A DNA stretch of 64,000 bases from Prevotella sp. AGR2160 (GTDB lineage: Bacteria; Bacteroidota; Bacteroidia; Bacteroidales; Bacteroidaceae), in the NCBI RefSeq assembly GCF_000424185.1, contig NZ_AUJK01000005.1, positions 1-64,000 on the forward strand. The letters are read 5' to 3'. Position numbers and translations under genes: made by a program. Each line of letters opens with the position of its first letter. Position 1 is the stretch's first letter. Under the pieces are notes generated by a model that saw only the letters and a program-made list of their open reading frames with translations, ran no database searches and was not told the DNA's origin. Below, piece after piece: positions 19,011 to 27,541 of this stretch.

Positions 19011-19018
19011 CAAAGATA
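19011..19018 (-). promoter_or_regulatory. TATCTTTG -7 box of the second WYL gene
   Basis: Perfect Bacteroidetes -7 box, 17 bases before the ATG at 18993. The region where its -33 element should lie overlaps the left operator half (19029-19045). Confidence 0.75.
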
Positions 19019-19028
19019 AGGCATTCAC

Positions 19029-19104
19029 GTTCACCCTATACGGACGTGTCCAACTTTTTTTCATTTTCTCGAAAAATAATTGCATCTGTCCGTATAGGGC
19101 GAAC
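19029..19104. promoter_or_regulatory. Paired inverted operator halves between divergent promoters
   Basis: GTTCACCCTATACGGAC (19029-19045) and GTCCGTATAGGGCGAAC (19088-19104) are inverted copies matching at 16 of 17 positions, 42 bases apart. Each lies about 10 bases upstream of a -7 box, one on each strand, thus over each -33 region. This is the arrangement expected for one regulator, presumably the WYL protein, silencing both divergent genes. Confidence 0.75.
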
Positions 19105-19114
19105 ACATGGGTTG

Positions 19115-19122
19115 TATCTTTG
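19115..19122 (+). promoter_or_regulatory. TATCTTTG -7 box of the lipoprotein gene
   Basis: Perfect -7 box, 40 bases before the lipoprotein ATG at 19163, just downstream of the right operator half. Confidence 0.75.
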
Positions 19123-19162
19123 CGGCAGAAAACGATAAAGTAAAATTTAAAACTGTATCACA

Positions 19163-19897
19163 ATGAAGAGATTTGTAATTTTCCTGGCAATGATTGCCAC
19201 AGTATTCGTCTTCGCAGGCTGTAGCAGCAGTGATGGCGACGACAACAGTGGATTTTCCGACAGGTTCATGTTTGTCGGAGACTCTGTAAAGGTCGGAACA
19301 CAAGTAAGTGTCGACAATAAGTTTGTCGGCTATGTCTCCAAGAATGGTTACCTCCATGCCTTCCATGTTGGTGAAACCACATATGGCACGAATGGCAATA
19401 AAGCCACATTGAAGGTCGAGGGTCATTATAATGCCTTCAATAACATCGTAACGGACTGGGGCATAAGTCCATCTACGCTGAAATCAAAGATTTCGACTAC
19501 GCCTACAATAGACGAGGCTGCCAATGACGGGACTTATATGGTTGCCTATAAGAACCAAGGTTGTGCCAACATTATAAGCTATGGGTTTAAAAACAATAAA
19601 CTCTATATAGTAATGGCCCTATCTAATCCAAGTGATGAAGACGAAATCCTCAACTATCTCAAGGAACGTTACGTTTTCCTTCCTGAAGAGGTCCAGTCTT
19701 ATACATGGGGAGGTGCTGATGCACTGGATGAAGATAAAATAAAGACGTTGGTTTTACTAAAGTTAGATTCCAGTTTCAAATTAGACTATATGCTACAGAC
19801 ATACTTCGAATCCAAGGAGCTGTCATCAAAGAGTTCAAGCGCTAAGAGTATGAAGAATACTATGAGAAGGAGTGTCAGTGCAGTTCTCATGAAATAG
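19163..19897 (+). CDS. Predicted outer-surface or periplasmic lipoprotein
   Basis: The 244-residue product begins MKRFVIFLAMIATVFVFAGC, a clear lipoprotein signal with the lipobox FAGC, followed by a Ser/Asp-rich linker. This places it in a membrane facing the periplasm or outside. The mature part is mixed alpha/beta with no family I recognise; the last 30 residues are Ser/Lys-rich. It is divergent from the broken WYL gene and shares operator halves with it, so it is probably the regulator's main target. A strong terminator follows. Confidence 0.75.
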   Translation: MKRFVIFLAMIATVFVFAGCSSSDGDDNSGFSDRFMFVGDSVKVGTQVSVDNKFVGYVSKNGYLHAFHVGETTYGTNGNKATLKVEGHYNAFNNIVTDWGISPSTLKSKISTTPTIDEAANDGTYMVAYKNQGCANIISYGFKNNKLYIVMALSNPSDEDEILNYLKERYVFLPEEVQSYTWGGADALDEDKIKTLVLLKLDSSFKLDYMLQTYFESKELSSKSSSAKSMKNTMRRSVSAVLMK

Positions 19898-19928
19898 CTA
19901 TAGGGCCTATCAGTTATTATACTTATAG

Positions 19929-19957
19929 GAGCTGCCCCTCACGGGGCAGCTCTTTTT
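19929..19957. terminator. Bidirectional hairpin terminator
   Basis: A perfect 10-bp stem (GAGCTGCCCC / GGGGCAGCTC) with loop TCAC is followed by five T. It lies between the lipoprotein end and the convergent WG-repeat gene end. Confidence 0.9.
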
Positions 19958-19967
19958 ATATCTACTA

Positions 19968-22109
19968 TCATATCAACTTCTTTATCTCCTTGATGAATTT
20001 TGGTGCGACGTCTTCTGACTCTACACAGAAAACAACATCACCGTCAAATTTTCCAGTAGTCATGTATTCCAATGTAGTTTGGACCGCTATGTTGACGGCC
20101 ACTTCTGTCGGATAACCTTTATCAAGTCCCAAGCAAGTGAAACCAATGGAATCGAACTTGTTTTCCTGGGCAATCTTGAAAGCGGAACGATAACATGATT
20201 GAAGAAGCCTCTTTTCATTAGCCTTTCCTTCCTGCCACTCGGGATAAGAAGCTAACAACTGATAGTCATAAGGCTCACCGATTTCTTCGACAAGCCTCCA
20301 GGTTCCAGGTTTAATTGGGACTTCTGAATCAGCATCACCATTGATTACTATAGCGTCGGTCTTCAGATATCTGACATGACCGATGACTATCTGTATCTTG
20401 CCCTGATTATCCTTCAGAAACTCTTCTCTTTCAGGGAAGCCATCGTAGTTGATGAAGAAATTGACATATTCTTCATTCCGTACCTTCGCTACGATGTACT
20501 CCGGTCGGAGTGTTACCTTTCGTGCGTTTGAGTCGAAGCCAATAGGTTGATGCATCTTGGCTGTCCATACGGCGGAAAGGGAATGACCATGTACTGGCTC
20601 TGTCATCTTGGTCTGCAGGTCAGTGCGTGCAGTCTTGATGATGTCCTCATAATCAAAGCATTCTTTTTTCAGTGTGGTCGGTGACAACCTTATCTTAAAG
20701 TCCTTAGCAATCTGTAAGGCGGTATACGGCAACTGTAACAACAATATCTGTGTCGTTGCACCATAACGATAGTTGTCCAACACCATGAAATAAGTGTTCT
20801 GCCCGGCGATAGATTCCTCGAAAGGAACAACGGCTTCTCCTGCATCATCGTGCTCTTTCAAGTCTTCCGCACTGGCGATATGATGGGATGCGATGATGAA
20901 GCGGATCTTGTGGACCGGGCGCAGCAACTTATGTGTCAGTTCCATATCGGAGCCACACCGAACAATCTTCCCTACGCGATACATCTTTTCTACATCCACG
21001 GGTGCATCGGTATCACGATAGTAGAAGTCGAAGTCGTGCCAGGCATCAATCCAGTCCTTCAGTTTGTAGAAGAAGAGAAATCTGTCAAACTGCTTGACAG
21101 CGTGGGTAAAAGCAACTTTCGGCGTATTTTTGATTGCCTCGAATTGTTCCTGAGTAATATGGTGGTTGAACAGTTCCTTGGGGATATAGGGCTGATATTT
21201 ATGGCTGGGACACTTATAGAAGATGAGCTTCTCTCCATTTGGGAAAAGGATATAACTCGCATAGTCATCTTCCGCATACCAACAATCCTTTGTCTTGGGA
21301 TTATTCCAGTCGAGGAAATGATACTCCATCGGGAAGAGATATTCACCATTATCCTTGATGATGCCATAGTCATACATCGGCTGTCCGCCCTCTATGGTTA
21401 CCTCTTTTCCCTCACTATCAAGGTGCTTTTTGCAGCATCGGGAAAGGCCATACTCGAAATGGAGCGGATAGTCAAAGGTATCTGTTGTGATGGGTGTACC
21501 ATCAAACTTTGCAGCGGAATATTGATTAGGCGCATAGGCAACGGTATAGATGCCGTTTCTGAGGACCGAATCCATGCTCCAATACTCGTAGTCGTTGACA
21601 CGTTTATAGTCTTTGTCGATGAATATCCACTTCATCTGATAGGTATAAGCCGGCGCAACACCATCGTGAAAGACTCTTATACTTTGAAATGGTGAGTGCT
21701 TCGTACCTACTGACTTCTTGAAATTTCCTTTCTCATCGATGATGCCATAGTCATTGTCTTTGGTGATCACACGATAGCCAAAGGAACGATGGGCTCCCAT
21801 ATCCTTATAGACATAACCGGTCAGGCAGTTGCCGTGTACATCGACGAGCCCCCAAAGTCCATCCTTGCGAGCTCTGGCCGTTCCCTTGTGGAATACGCCG
21901 AGATGGGTGATGCCAAGGGAATGAGGAATAACAGGTTTTCCCTTTAGGTCGACGGTGCCATAGACCTCTCCTTTCAAGACACGAATATACCCATCATCAT
22001 CGTAGTCGAGGATCTTGTCATAGATGCGCGGGACGACAAGATTTCCATTGTCGTCCAGCAATCCATACTTCCCGTCTTGACAGACGATCTCGAAACCGGA
22101 CCTGTTCAT
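19968..22109 (-). CDS. WG-repeat protein with a divergent macrodomain-like C-terminus
   Basis: A 713-residue cytoplasmic protein in three parts. Residues 1 to about 330 are WG-type beta repeats (for example YGLLDDNGNLVVPRIYDKI and LWGLVDVHGN). A middle part of about 330-560 is unknown, with FIIASHHIASAEDL and NTYFMVLDNYRYGATTQ. The end, about 569-713, reads like a macrodomain: IVIGHVRYLKTDAIVINGD at its start, then SCYRSAFKIAQENKFDSIGF, GYPTEVAVNIAVQTT and DVVFCV. Macrodomains bind or remove ADP-ribose; the usual glycine-rich loop is replaced here, so binding or catalysis is uncertain. It is followed 12 bases later, in the upstream direction, by the SIMPL gene, with which it is probably co-transcribed. 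Confidence 0.7.
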   Translation of the reverse strand: MNRSGFEIVCQDGKYGLLDDNGNLVVPRIYDKILDYDDDGYIRVLKGEVYGTVDLKGKPVIPHSLGITHLGVFHKGTARARKDGLWGLVDVHGNCLTGYVYKDMGAHRSFGYRVITKDNDYGIIDEKGNFKKSVGTKHSPFQSIRVFHDGVAPAYTYQMKWIFIDKDYKRVNDYEYWSMDSVLRNGIYTVAYAPNQYSAAKFDGTPITTDTFDYPLHFEYGLSRCCKKHLDSEGKEVTIEGGQPMYDYGIIKDNGEYLFPMEYHFLDWNNPKTKDCWYAEDDYASYILFPNGEKLIFYKCPSHKYQPYIPKELFNHHITQEQFEAIKNTPKVAFTHAVKQFDRFLFFYKLKDWIDAWHDFDFYYRDTDAPVDVEKMYRVGKIVRCGSDMELTHKLLRPVHKIRFIIASHHIASAEDLKEHDDAGEAVVPFEESIAGQNTYFMVLDNYRYGATTQILLLQLPYTALQIAKDFKIRLSPTTLKKECFDYEDIIKTARTDLQTKMTEPVHGHSLSAVWTAKMHQPIGFDSNARKVTLRPEYIVAKVRNEEYVNFFINYDGFPEREEFLKDNQGKIQIVIGHVRYLKTDAIVINGDADSEVPIKPGTWRLVEEIGEPYDYQLLASYPEWQEGKANEKRLLQSCYRSAFKIAQENKFDSIGFTCLGLDKGYPTEVAVNIAVQTTLEYMTTGKFDGDVVFCVESEDVAPKFIKEIKKLI

Positions 22110-22121
22110 CAGTCGCCTCCT

Positions 22122-22799
22122 TTAATGAACGTCATTGGATAGATACCACACAACCGTCACCTCATCGGATGCGGAGAGATCTTCCGGAGTGATGTCTAAA
22201 GATTCCGGCGTGCTACATACAGCCTCGTCGGGTTCATGGAGTGTACGAGCCTGAGAATAGATATGCAGTTCTTGGTCGGAACTGTCAATGCTCTTGACGA
22301 GTCCGAGCTTACAGCCGCAAGCCTTAGCCATGATTTCTGCCTTCTCCTTGGCATCCTTCACGGCACGTTCCAGCATCTTGAGTTGAATGGGGCGTGGGTC
22401 CTTGACGGTATAGCCTAACTCGATCTCAGCCTGTTTGAGATGTTTGCCAATCAGTTTGATGATCGAGTTAAGCAGCACATTATCCATTCCCAGATCCATC
22501 TTCACGCGATGATCCAACTCATAGCCGATGAACTTCTCACCGATGAAGTTATGATACTTGTCATACTTCGATTCCGTCTTCTTGTTAATATCCAGTCGAA
22601 CCGTCTTCGGCAGTTTGGTATCTAGCTTCACCTCATTCATAATCTTGCTCAGAGCCTCGGTATTCGCCTTCGCCTGGGCATAAGCCTCCTCGTAGTTGTC
22701 ATGGACACTTACAAGTGACAGATAGACTCTCGTCACATCCGGCAGCACATGCACGCTTCCCTTACCGGTGACCGTAATCAGTTTTTCCTTTTCTTCCAT
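22122..22799 (-). CDS. SIMPL-domain (DUF541) protein, no signal peptide
   Basis: The 225-residue protein carries the SIMPL fold signature: ITVTGKGSVHVLPDVTRVYLSL at the start, a central helical AYAQAKANTEALSKIM segment, and ERAVKDAKEKAEIMAKACGCKLG near residue 150. Most SIMPL proteins are exported; this one starts MEEKEKLITV and has no signal, so it appears to stay in the cytoplasm. It is the first gene of a two-gene unit with the WG/macrodomain-like protein. Role unknown. Confidence 0.8.
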   Translation of the reverse strand: MEEKEKLITVTGKGSVHVLPDVTRVYLSLVSVHDNYEEAYAQAKANTEALSKIMNEVKLDTKLPKTVRLDINKKTESKYDKYHNFIGEKFIGYELDHRVKMDLGMDNVLLNSIIKLIGKHLKQAEIELGYTVKDPRPIQLKMLERAVKDAKEKAEIMAKACGCKLGLVKSIDSSDQELHIYSQARTLHEPDEAVCSTPESLDITPEDLSASDEVTVVWYLSNDVH

Positions 22800-22879
22800 A
22801 GCTTCTTCATTTTGACTTCTATCCTTTAAAAGAATGAAGTGGCTGAAAAATTAAGTTGGCCTTTTATGAATAGTGAGAT

Positions 22880-25036
22880 TTACTCTGAATCACTACCATC
22901 ACTTGTCCCTTCCACATGGAAAACGATGCTGTCAGAATCTAATCCTAAGTACTCCAGCAAATCATTCAGTAAATCCATCTTCGTAGATGTGGAGGTACTC
23001 AGATAGGCATATACGCCATCAAGCACGTTTGTACTACCAGAGAACTTCGTGTTCTCATTCTGCAAGGAAGTCTGAGAGTCATCATTGGCCATACGGATCA
23101 GCTCAAAATGATAGTCTTTGTCTAACATCTTGATGATATCCACAATGACAGACTTCCAACTGCTATGTGGACTGGCTTGGATACTGTTTCCGGTTACAGT
23201 GCCGTCAATAAAATCCTTTCCCGTGAATTCATTCTTGTCATCAGCTACAGTTAATTCTTCCAATGGTTTAACCTTGGGAGTATACGGGAGAGCAGGGCGC
23301 TTCCAGATGATATCGATAGCCTCGTCTTGAATGAGCTGTAGACGTTCCTGGAGTTGTTGCTCACCCCATTGTGTCTGTTTCTTGACAAACTCATTAATAT
23401 GTAATGGTGAGTACAGGAAACCGATTCCTACACCATTTTGATCTTTCAGCTCTAACTTCTCTTGAAAGCTGTTGTTACTGTATGAACTGTTATAGCCCGT
23501 AAGTGTTAGATTAGCTATTGTATGTTCCCACTTCTCTTGAACTTGTGTAGCTTTATCCTTACCGCCAAGATCTGCGATCCATTTTGGATTCAGCTTTTGT
23601 GGCATGATATGCTCTATAGAGAGCGTTACTTTGCCTTCTCTGTCCGGCTGCATCTTTTCTATAACGGAAGTGTCACCCTCAGCGTTGGTACCAGCGTTGA
23701 GACGATAGAAGATGTATATCTTATTCTTTGCACGCATCTTATATATATTCTTGAATGAAAGGGCTTTCTTGAACTCTTCGTCATCAGGGAATTTACCTGA
23801 ATCGTCAACACCTTTGCTGACAAGAATATATACTACGGCTTGATAAAAAGACACACCATCCTGTTGTGCTCTCTTCTTGGCAGAGCCGTATAGTGTGGCA
23901 AAGATCTTGTTAAGTGCATTGGTCGGTACCTCACAGATCAGACGTCTGAACAGGTAGGTCTCGATAAGACTGAGAACTTCCGCAACTTCAGTCTCAGATA
24001 GTTTTCCATTCTCATAGTCATCAAGAAGATTGAACTCAAATGGATGGATGACCGTCATCTCCAAAAGGGCTATGCGTTTAAGAATGCTGTTGAGCTTTTC
24101 ACTCTTCGTTTTACCATTCTCCAATTCCCATAAATAAAGAGAATACTTCTTCATCTCTGCCAAGAGATCTTCAGTTGTTAATGAAGAGTTATGCCGATAG
24201 TCCTTAAACTTGAAATAGACATCACGCAAGGCGGGGATTCTTGCCGTCTTGGCGGTCATGTAGTCCCTTACAAAGAAGGTGACAGCATTGACAGAGTCCT
24301 TCTGATCGCCTGTGAAATTTGAATTTTTCTCTATGTCTATCCAATAGTTCTTATAGTATTCCTTCTGTTGGTTGACATTGAGATTCATCAACATGTAGTT
24401 TCGGATCTTGTCACCATCAGAGAGAGCCATACCTGTTGAGTTGAGTGATTCAAAGACCTGCTGAGGATTATCCTTAGATTCAAGTTCAATTCTGGCTACC
24501 ATCAGTCGTCCGAGCGCGTCGTAAAAGTCTTTTGCCGTATAATCTGATGCCTTGAGCCAATCATAGAAGAGGTGGAAATTACAGGTAATATTCGAATCCT
24601 TTACGTAATTTTCTTCCTTCCCATCAATCAGCTTGGCATAAGCGACTCTATCTTTCTCAACATGCTCGATTCTTGGCAGCAATGATCCATCAGAAAGAGA
24701 GTGATAGCAATACTCATCTTGGATAGCCTTAGCAAGATAAGGGTTAGCCTCCTTCACATGATCCTCTATTAATTTATACAGAGCAATCCAAATGAGACTC
24801 ACGGTCGTCAAACGCTGCTGACCGTCAATAACAAGGAAAGAGTTATTCTTGTCATACGAGATAACGACACTACCAAAGAAATGCTCGTTCTCGTTCTTGA
24901 TGACACTACAGATATCATCAAATAATTGGCGGCATTGTTTGTTGCTCCAATTATAGTTCCTCTGGTAGACAGGAATGATGTATTTTGTCTCAGCCCCAGA
25001 GAACAAACTCGTCAGGTTCGATTTCTTAGCATCCAT
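22880..25036 (-). CDS. DUF262/DUF1524 protein (single-chain GmrSD-like nuclease)
   Basis: This 718-residue protein has a DUF262 (ParB-like NTPase) N-terminus with IIPVYQRNYNWSNKQC near residue 20, the signature DGQQRLTT near 73 and the family segment FESLNSTGMALSDGDKIRN near 190. The C-terminal half has a DUF1524 His-Asn-His-type nuclease site, SIEHIMPQKLNP, near 474. The combination is that of GmrSD-type modification-dependent restriction enzymes, which cleave phage DNA with glucosylated bases (family knowledge). Extra sequence after about residue 590 is of unknown role. It stands alone, with neither a partner gene nor a methylase next to it. Confidence 0.85.
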   Translation of the reverse strand: MDAKKSNLTSLFSGAETKYIIPVYQRNYNWSNKQCRQLFDDICSVIKNENEHFFGSVVISYDKNNSFLVIDGQQRLTTVSLIWIALYKLIEDHVKEANPYLAKAIQDEYCYHSLSDGSLLPRIEHVEKDRVAYAKLIDGKEENYVKDSNITCNFHLFYDWLKASDYTAKDFYDALGRLMVARIELESKDNPQQVFESLNSTGMALSDGDKIRNYMLMNLNVNQQKEYYKNYWIDIEKNSNFTGDQKDSVNAVTFFVRDYMTAKTARIPALRDVYFKFKDYRHNSSLTTEDLLAEMKKYSLYLWELENGKTKSEKLNSILKRIALLEMTVIHPFEFNLLDDYENGKLSETEVAEVLSLIETYLFRRLICEVPTNALNKIFATLYGSAKKRAQQDGVSFYQAVVYILVSKGVDDSGKFPDDEEFKKALSFKNIYKMRAKNKIYIFYRLNAGTNAEGDTSVIEKMQPDREGKVTLSIEHIMPQKLNPKWIADLGGKDKATQVQEKWEHTIANLTLTGYNSSYSNNSFQEKLELKDQNGVGIGFLYSPLHINEFVKKQTQWGEQQLQERLQLIQDEAIDIIWKRPALPYTPKVKPLEELTVADDKNEFTGKDFIDGTVTGNSIQASPHSSWKSVIVDIIKMLDKDYHFELIRMANDDSQTSLQNENTKFSGSTNVLDGVYAYLSTSTSTKMDLLNDLLEYLGLDSDSIVFHVEGTSDGSDSE

Positions 25037-25172
25037 ATTTTTGATTCGTGTTATAGTTAGTGAGCCTTTGTTTTCATAGGTTCAGCGCAAATTTAATAAA
25101 ATATTTTTAATGAGCAAAATCTAAAGCAATAAAACTCCACTTTAGCGCCAATAATTGGAACCTCATCCCATG

Positions 25173-25246
25173 TGATTCCGACAAGATTCGAACTTGCAAC
25201 CGTCCGCTCCGGAGGCGGATGCTCTATCCAATTGAGCTACGGAACC
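25173..25246 (-). tRNA. tRNA-Arg (anticodon CCG)
   Basis: Reading the minus strand gives a complete cloverleaf: acceptor arm GGTTCCG pairing with CGGAATC (one G-T), D-arm GCTCAATTGGATAGAGC, anticodon loop CTCCGGA with anticodon CCG, and T-loop GTTCGAATC. The CCA end is not encoded. It lies in the gap between the GmrSD-like gene and the Sel1 gene and is a possible integration site for the adjoining island. Confidence 0.93.
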
Positions 25247-25251
25247 GTTGG

Positions 25252-25650
25252 TCAATGCAGAAAGTCAAACTTCTCAAGTTTCTTGATCGCTAAGGCATGG
25301 CGCTCTTTATAGGCGAGACGGTAGTATCGCTTAGCCTCGTCAATATTCTGCTCCACGCCCCAGCCTTGCTCATAGAACTCACCGACACGATAGTGAGCGT
25401 ATGGCAGGCCACAGCTCTTATACAGTTCAAAGGCGCGCTTCAAGTCTTTCGGATAACCTTGACTTCCTTTGCGGAGAATGTCGGCAAGGTTACTCTTCGC
25501 CAGGTCATCGCCTTGGTCTACTGCACGCTCATACCAGTAGACTGCTTTGTTGATGTCTTTCTTGACTATGATGCCATTCTCGAAAATGGTACCGATGTTA
25601 TTCTGTACATCCGGTTCCTGCAAGTCTGGGTCATAGGGATGATTCTTCAA
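25252..25650 (-). CDS. Sel1-repeat protein
   Basis: Shows three Sel1-like tetratricopeptide repeats (for example NKAVYWYERAVDQGDDLAKSNLA and LKRAFELYKSCGLPYAHYRVGEF). These are protein-interaction modules. The start is uncertain: there is no ATG or GTG in the frame, which opens right after TAG overlapping the end of the WYL gene near 25780. TTG at 25648-25650 is the start used here, but similarity to a coding sequence continues upstream (FKGIPKDYRSFYLSYTDNYE), so the protein may begin earlier with an unusual start codon, by coupling to the WYL gene. It ends 6 bases from the tRNA. Confidence 0.65.
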   Translation of the reverse strand: MKNHPYDPDLQEPDVQNNIGTIFENGIIVKKDINKAVYWYERAVDQGDDLAKSNLADILRKGSQGYPKDLKRAFELYKSCGLPYAHYRVGEFYEQGWGVEQNIDEAKRYYRLAYKERHALAIKKLEKFDFLH

Positions 25651-25777
25651 CAGGTTTAGCAGATATTCTACATACTCCTTGTCAAAGCCGGAATCCTCGT
25701 AGTTGTCGGTATACGAGAGATAGAAGGATCGGTAATCCTTAGGGATGCCTTTGAACTCATCTTTCTTTTCCGTAGGG

Positions 25778-26695
25778 CTATTGATCTATATTGTACATAT
25801 TCAATCCTCTCTCCATTCTCTCACGAAGCTGATCGATGACGGACTGTGGGGAGAGAACCTGCAGACAGTCACACTTCGATATGAGGAAGTTGATGAAGTC
25901 GTGAGTGGGCTTCAATCGTACTTCCAGGTCGGCAAAGTCCTCGTCGTTATTCCATTGCATGAAGTGCTGACTGTGATGGAGCGGGACATCACGCAGTTCA
26001 AAGCGCTCATCACGGTAAGCTCTGAGCACGATGCGTTCTGTCGGCAACTCCTCATCGATGACAACACCATAGTAGTCGTCGAAGAAGGACTTGGGATCAA
26101 AATCCTTCATGATCTTGAAGGTATGCTGCTGCATCTCTATATCCTCAATGTTGTTCAGGCAATACAGCTCATACTTGTTGTCGTAGAGTCTACCGAGCAC
26201 ATACCATTTCTGATGGAAGAGTTTCAGACAGTATGGATCCATACCCGTCTTATAGCGTTGAGGAGAGCCGGAATTGCGGTAAGTGATCGTGATTCGATGA
26301 CCAGACTTCATGGCTTTCGTCAGCTGTTCAAGAATATCCTCATCGACAGAGATCCGCTCTGCAATGATTCGATCTTGCAGTGCCAAGCTCTCACTGATGA
26401 TGTTGCTCAGTGAGATTGTGGAGAGCATCCAGTTCTGCACTGTATCATCCTCCAACACCTCAGGGTTACCGATATAGTATCGGTAGCCATCTTTGCGGTC
26501 ACACTCGATGTAGATGCCGAAGATCTCTTCAATGGCATCCTTGTGCCGATTGAAGGTCGTGCGTACAATATCGACACCACCACTCATTTCCGTATCCAAC
26601 CAGCGCTCATTCAACTCTGCGAGTGAGATCTTCCTGGCGCGATAGATGGTGTTGACGAGCCATATATATTCTTTGAACAGTTCGGGTATTTTCAT
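25778..26695 (-). CDS. WYL-domain transcriptional regulator
   Basis: A 305-residue regulator: N-terminal winged helix (about 1-70, ARKISLAELNERWLD...TTFNRHKDAIEEIF) and WYL domain (about 130-200) with MDPYCLKLFHQKWYVLGRLYD, followed by the C-terminal extension ending SPQSVIDQLRERMERGL. The third WYL gene in 10 kb. It precedes the Sel1-repeat gene, which begins inside or next to its stop. A TATCTTTG promoter box is at 26717-26724 and a strong inverted repeat at 26788-26823. Confidence 0.85.
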   Translation of the reverse strand: MKIPELFKEYIWLVNTIYRARKISLAELNERWLDTEMSGGVDIVRTTFNRHKDAIEEIFGIYIECDRKDGYRYYIGNPEVLEDDTVQNWMLSTISLSNIISESLALQDRIIAERISVDEDILEQLTKAMKSGHRITITYRNSGSPQRYKTGMDPYCLKLFHQKWYVLGRLYDNKYELYCLNNIEDIEMQQHTFKIMKDFDPKSFFDDYYGVVIDEELPTERIVLRAYRDERFELRDVPLHHSQHFMQWNNDEDFADLEVRLKPTHDFINFLISKCDCLQVLSPQSVIDQLRERMERGLNMYNIDQ

Positions 26696-26716
26696 CTTCT
26701 TTTCCTTTTATGTTTG

Positions 26717-26724
26717 CAAAGATA
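26717..26724 (-). promoter_or_regulatory. TATCTTTG -7 box of the third WYL gene
   Basis: Perfect Bacteroidetes -7 box, 21 bases before the ATG at 26695. Confidence 0.75.
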
Positions 26725-26787
26725 CGAACATCTTGTTCCATATCGTGGTACAAGTGAAAATTTTATTAGCCCTTCACCTCGTAAAAG

Positions 26788-26823
26788 TTGTCCTTTTAAT
26801 ACGTACCGATATTAAAAGGACAA
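26788..26823. promoter_or_regulatory. Perfect 14-bp inverted repeat upstream of WYL gene
   Basis: TTGTCCTTTTAATA and TATTAAAAGGACAA are exact inverted copies separated by 8 bases (CGTACCGA). No T-run follows, so an operator is as likely as a terminator for the small gene ending at 26836. Confidence 0.6.
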
Positions 26824-26835
26824 ATTCATTCTTTC

Positions 26836-27096
26836 TTAATGCTTAGATTTCTTCCGTCTCTCTATCGTTGGTGTATTCAACAGGGCCTTACGATCATCAT
26901 AGATGGAACGATAATAATCTATGAGGGTCTGGAGAGAGTTGGCACGGTCAGATGTTTGACGATATTCGACAGAACCCTTCTTCTCGGCTTTCTCCAAGGC
27001 ATCAAGTTTGGAACGAAAGAGTCTCAAAGTGTTTTCGGCAATTGTGATCTGTCCTTGCAAAGCTTTGAGTGCTGTCTGTAATGCTTCATTAACCAT
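26836..27096 (-). CDS. Small coiled-coil protein, unknown
   Basis: An 86-residue, highly helical, charged protein with heptad-like spacing throughout (ALKALQGQITIAENTLRLFR then SKLDALEKAEKKG). No family recognised. It is 5 bases from the YbjQ-like gene and probably in its operon. Confidence 0.6.
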   Translation of the reverse strand: MVNEALQTALKALQGQITIAENTLRLFRSKLDALEKAEKKGSVEYRQTSDRANSLQTLIDYYRSIYDDRKALLNTPTIERRKKSKH

Positions 27097-27101
27097 ACAA
27101 C

Positions 27102-27419
27102 TTAGATGATTACCGCCGTACCGCTTACCGCAACCATGAGCATAGAACTGTTTTGACCGACGGTCTCATAGTCGATGTCAATTCCAACAATGGCGTTGGC
27201 GCCCAATTGACTGGCGCGGTCCTGCATCTCACTGAGGGCTGTGTCTTTTGCCTCACGCAATACTTTTTCGTAGCTGCCTGAACGGCCTCCAAAGAAATCC
27301 CGCAACCCTGCCGCGAAATCCCGCAGGGCGTTGGCGCCGATGATCGTTTCACCTGTGACGATGCCTTTATATTCAAGAATTGGATGACCTTCAATGGTCG
27401 GTGTTGTGGATAGTATCAT
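27102..27419 (-). CDS. YbjQ/UPF0145-family protein
   Basis: The 105-residue protein matches the YbjQ family: start [20 protein letters not shown], then [19 protein letters not shown], and the core [18 protein letters not shown]. The family is small and cytoplasmic and has been called heavy-metal binding without firm proof. Family length is about 105, so it is complete. Confidence 0.9.
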   Translation of the reverse strand: MILSTTPTIEGHPILEYKGIVTGETIIGANALRDFAAGLRDFFGGRSGSYEKVLREAKDTALSEMQDRASQLGANAIVGIDIDYETVGQNSSMLMVAVSGTAVII

Positions 27420-27541
27420 AACTTTTCCGTTTTATGTGTTGGTTTGATGCCCACAAATTTAATTATTTCTTTTGACAATTCCGTATCTTCCGATAGATTT
27501 TTGTATCGTTGTCGAAAAATAAAGTGATTGAGAGTTTCTCC

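Noticed and set aside
25173..25246. tRNA-Arg as attachment site of the prophage
   Set aside because: The prophage boundary is clearly at hsdM near 9570, 15 kb away, and no duplicated tRNA end is seen.
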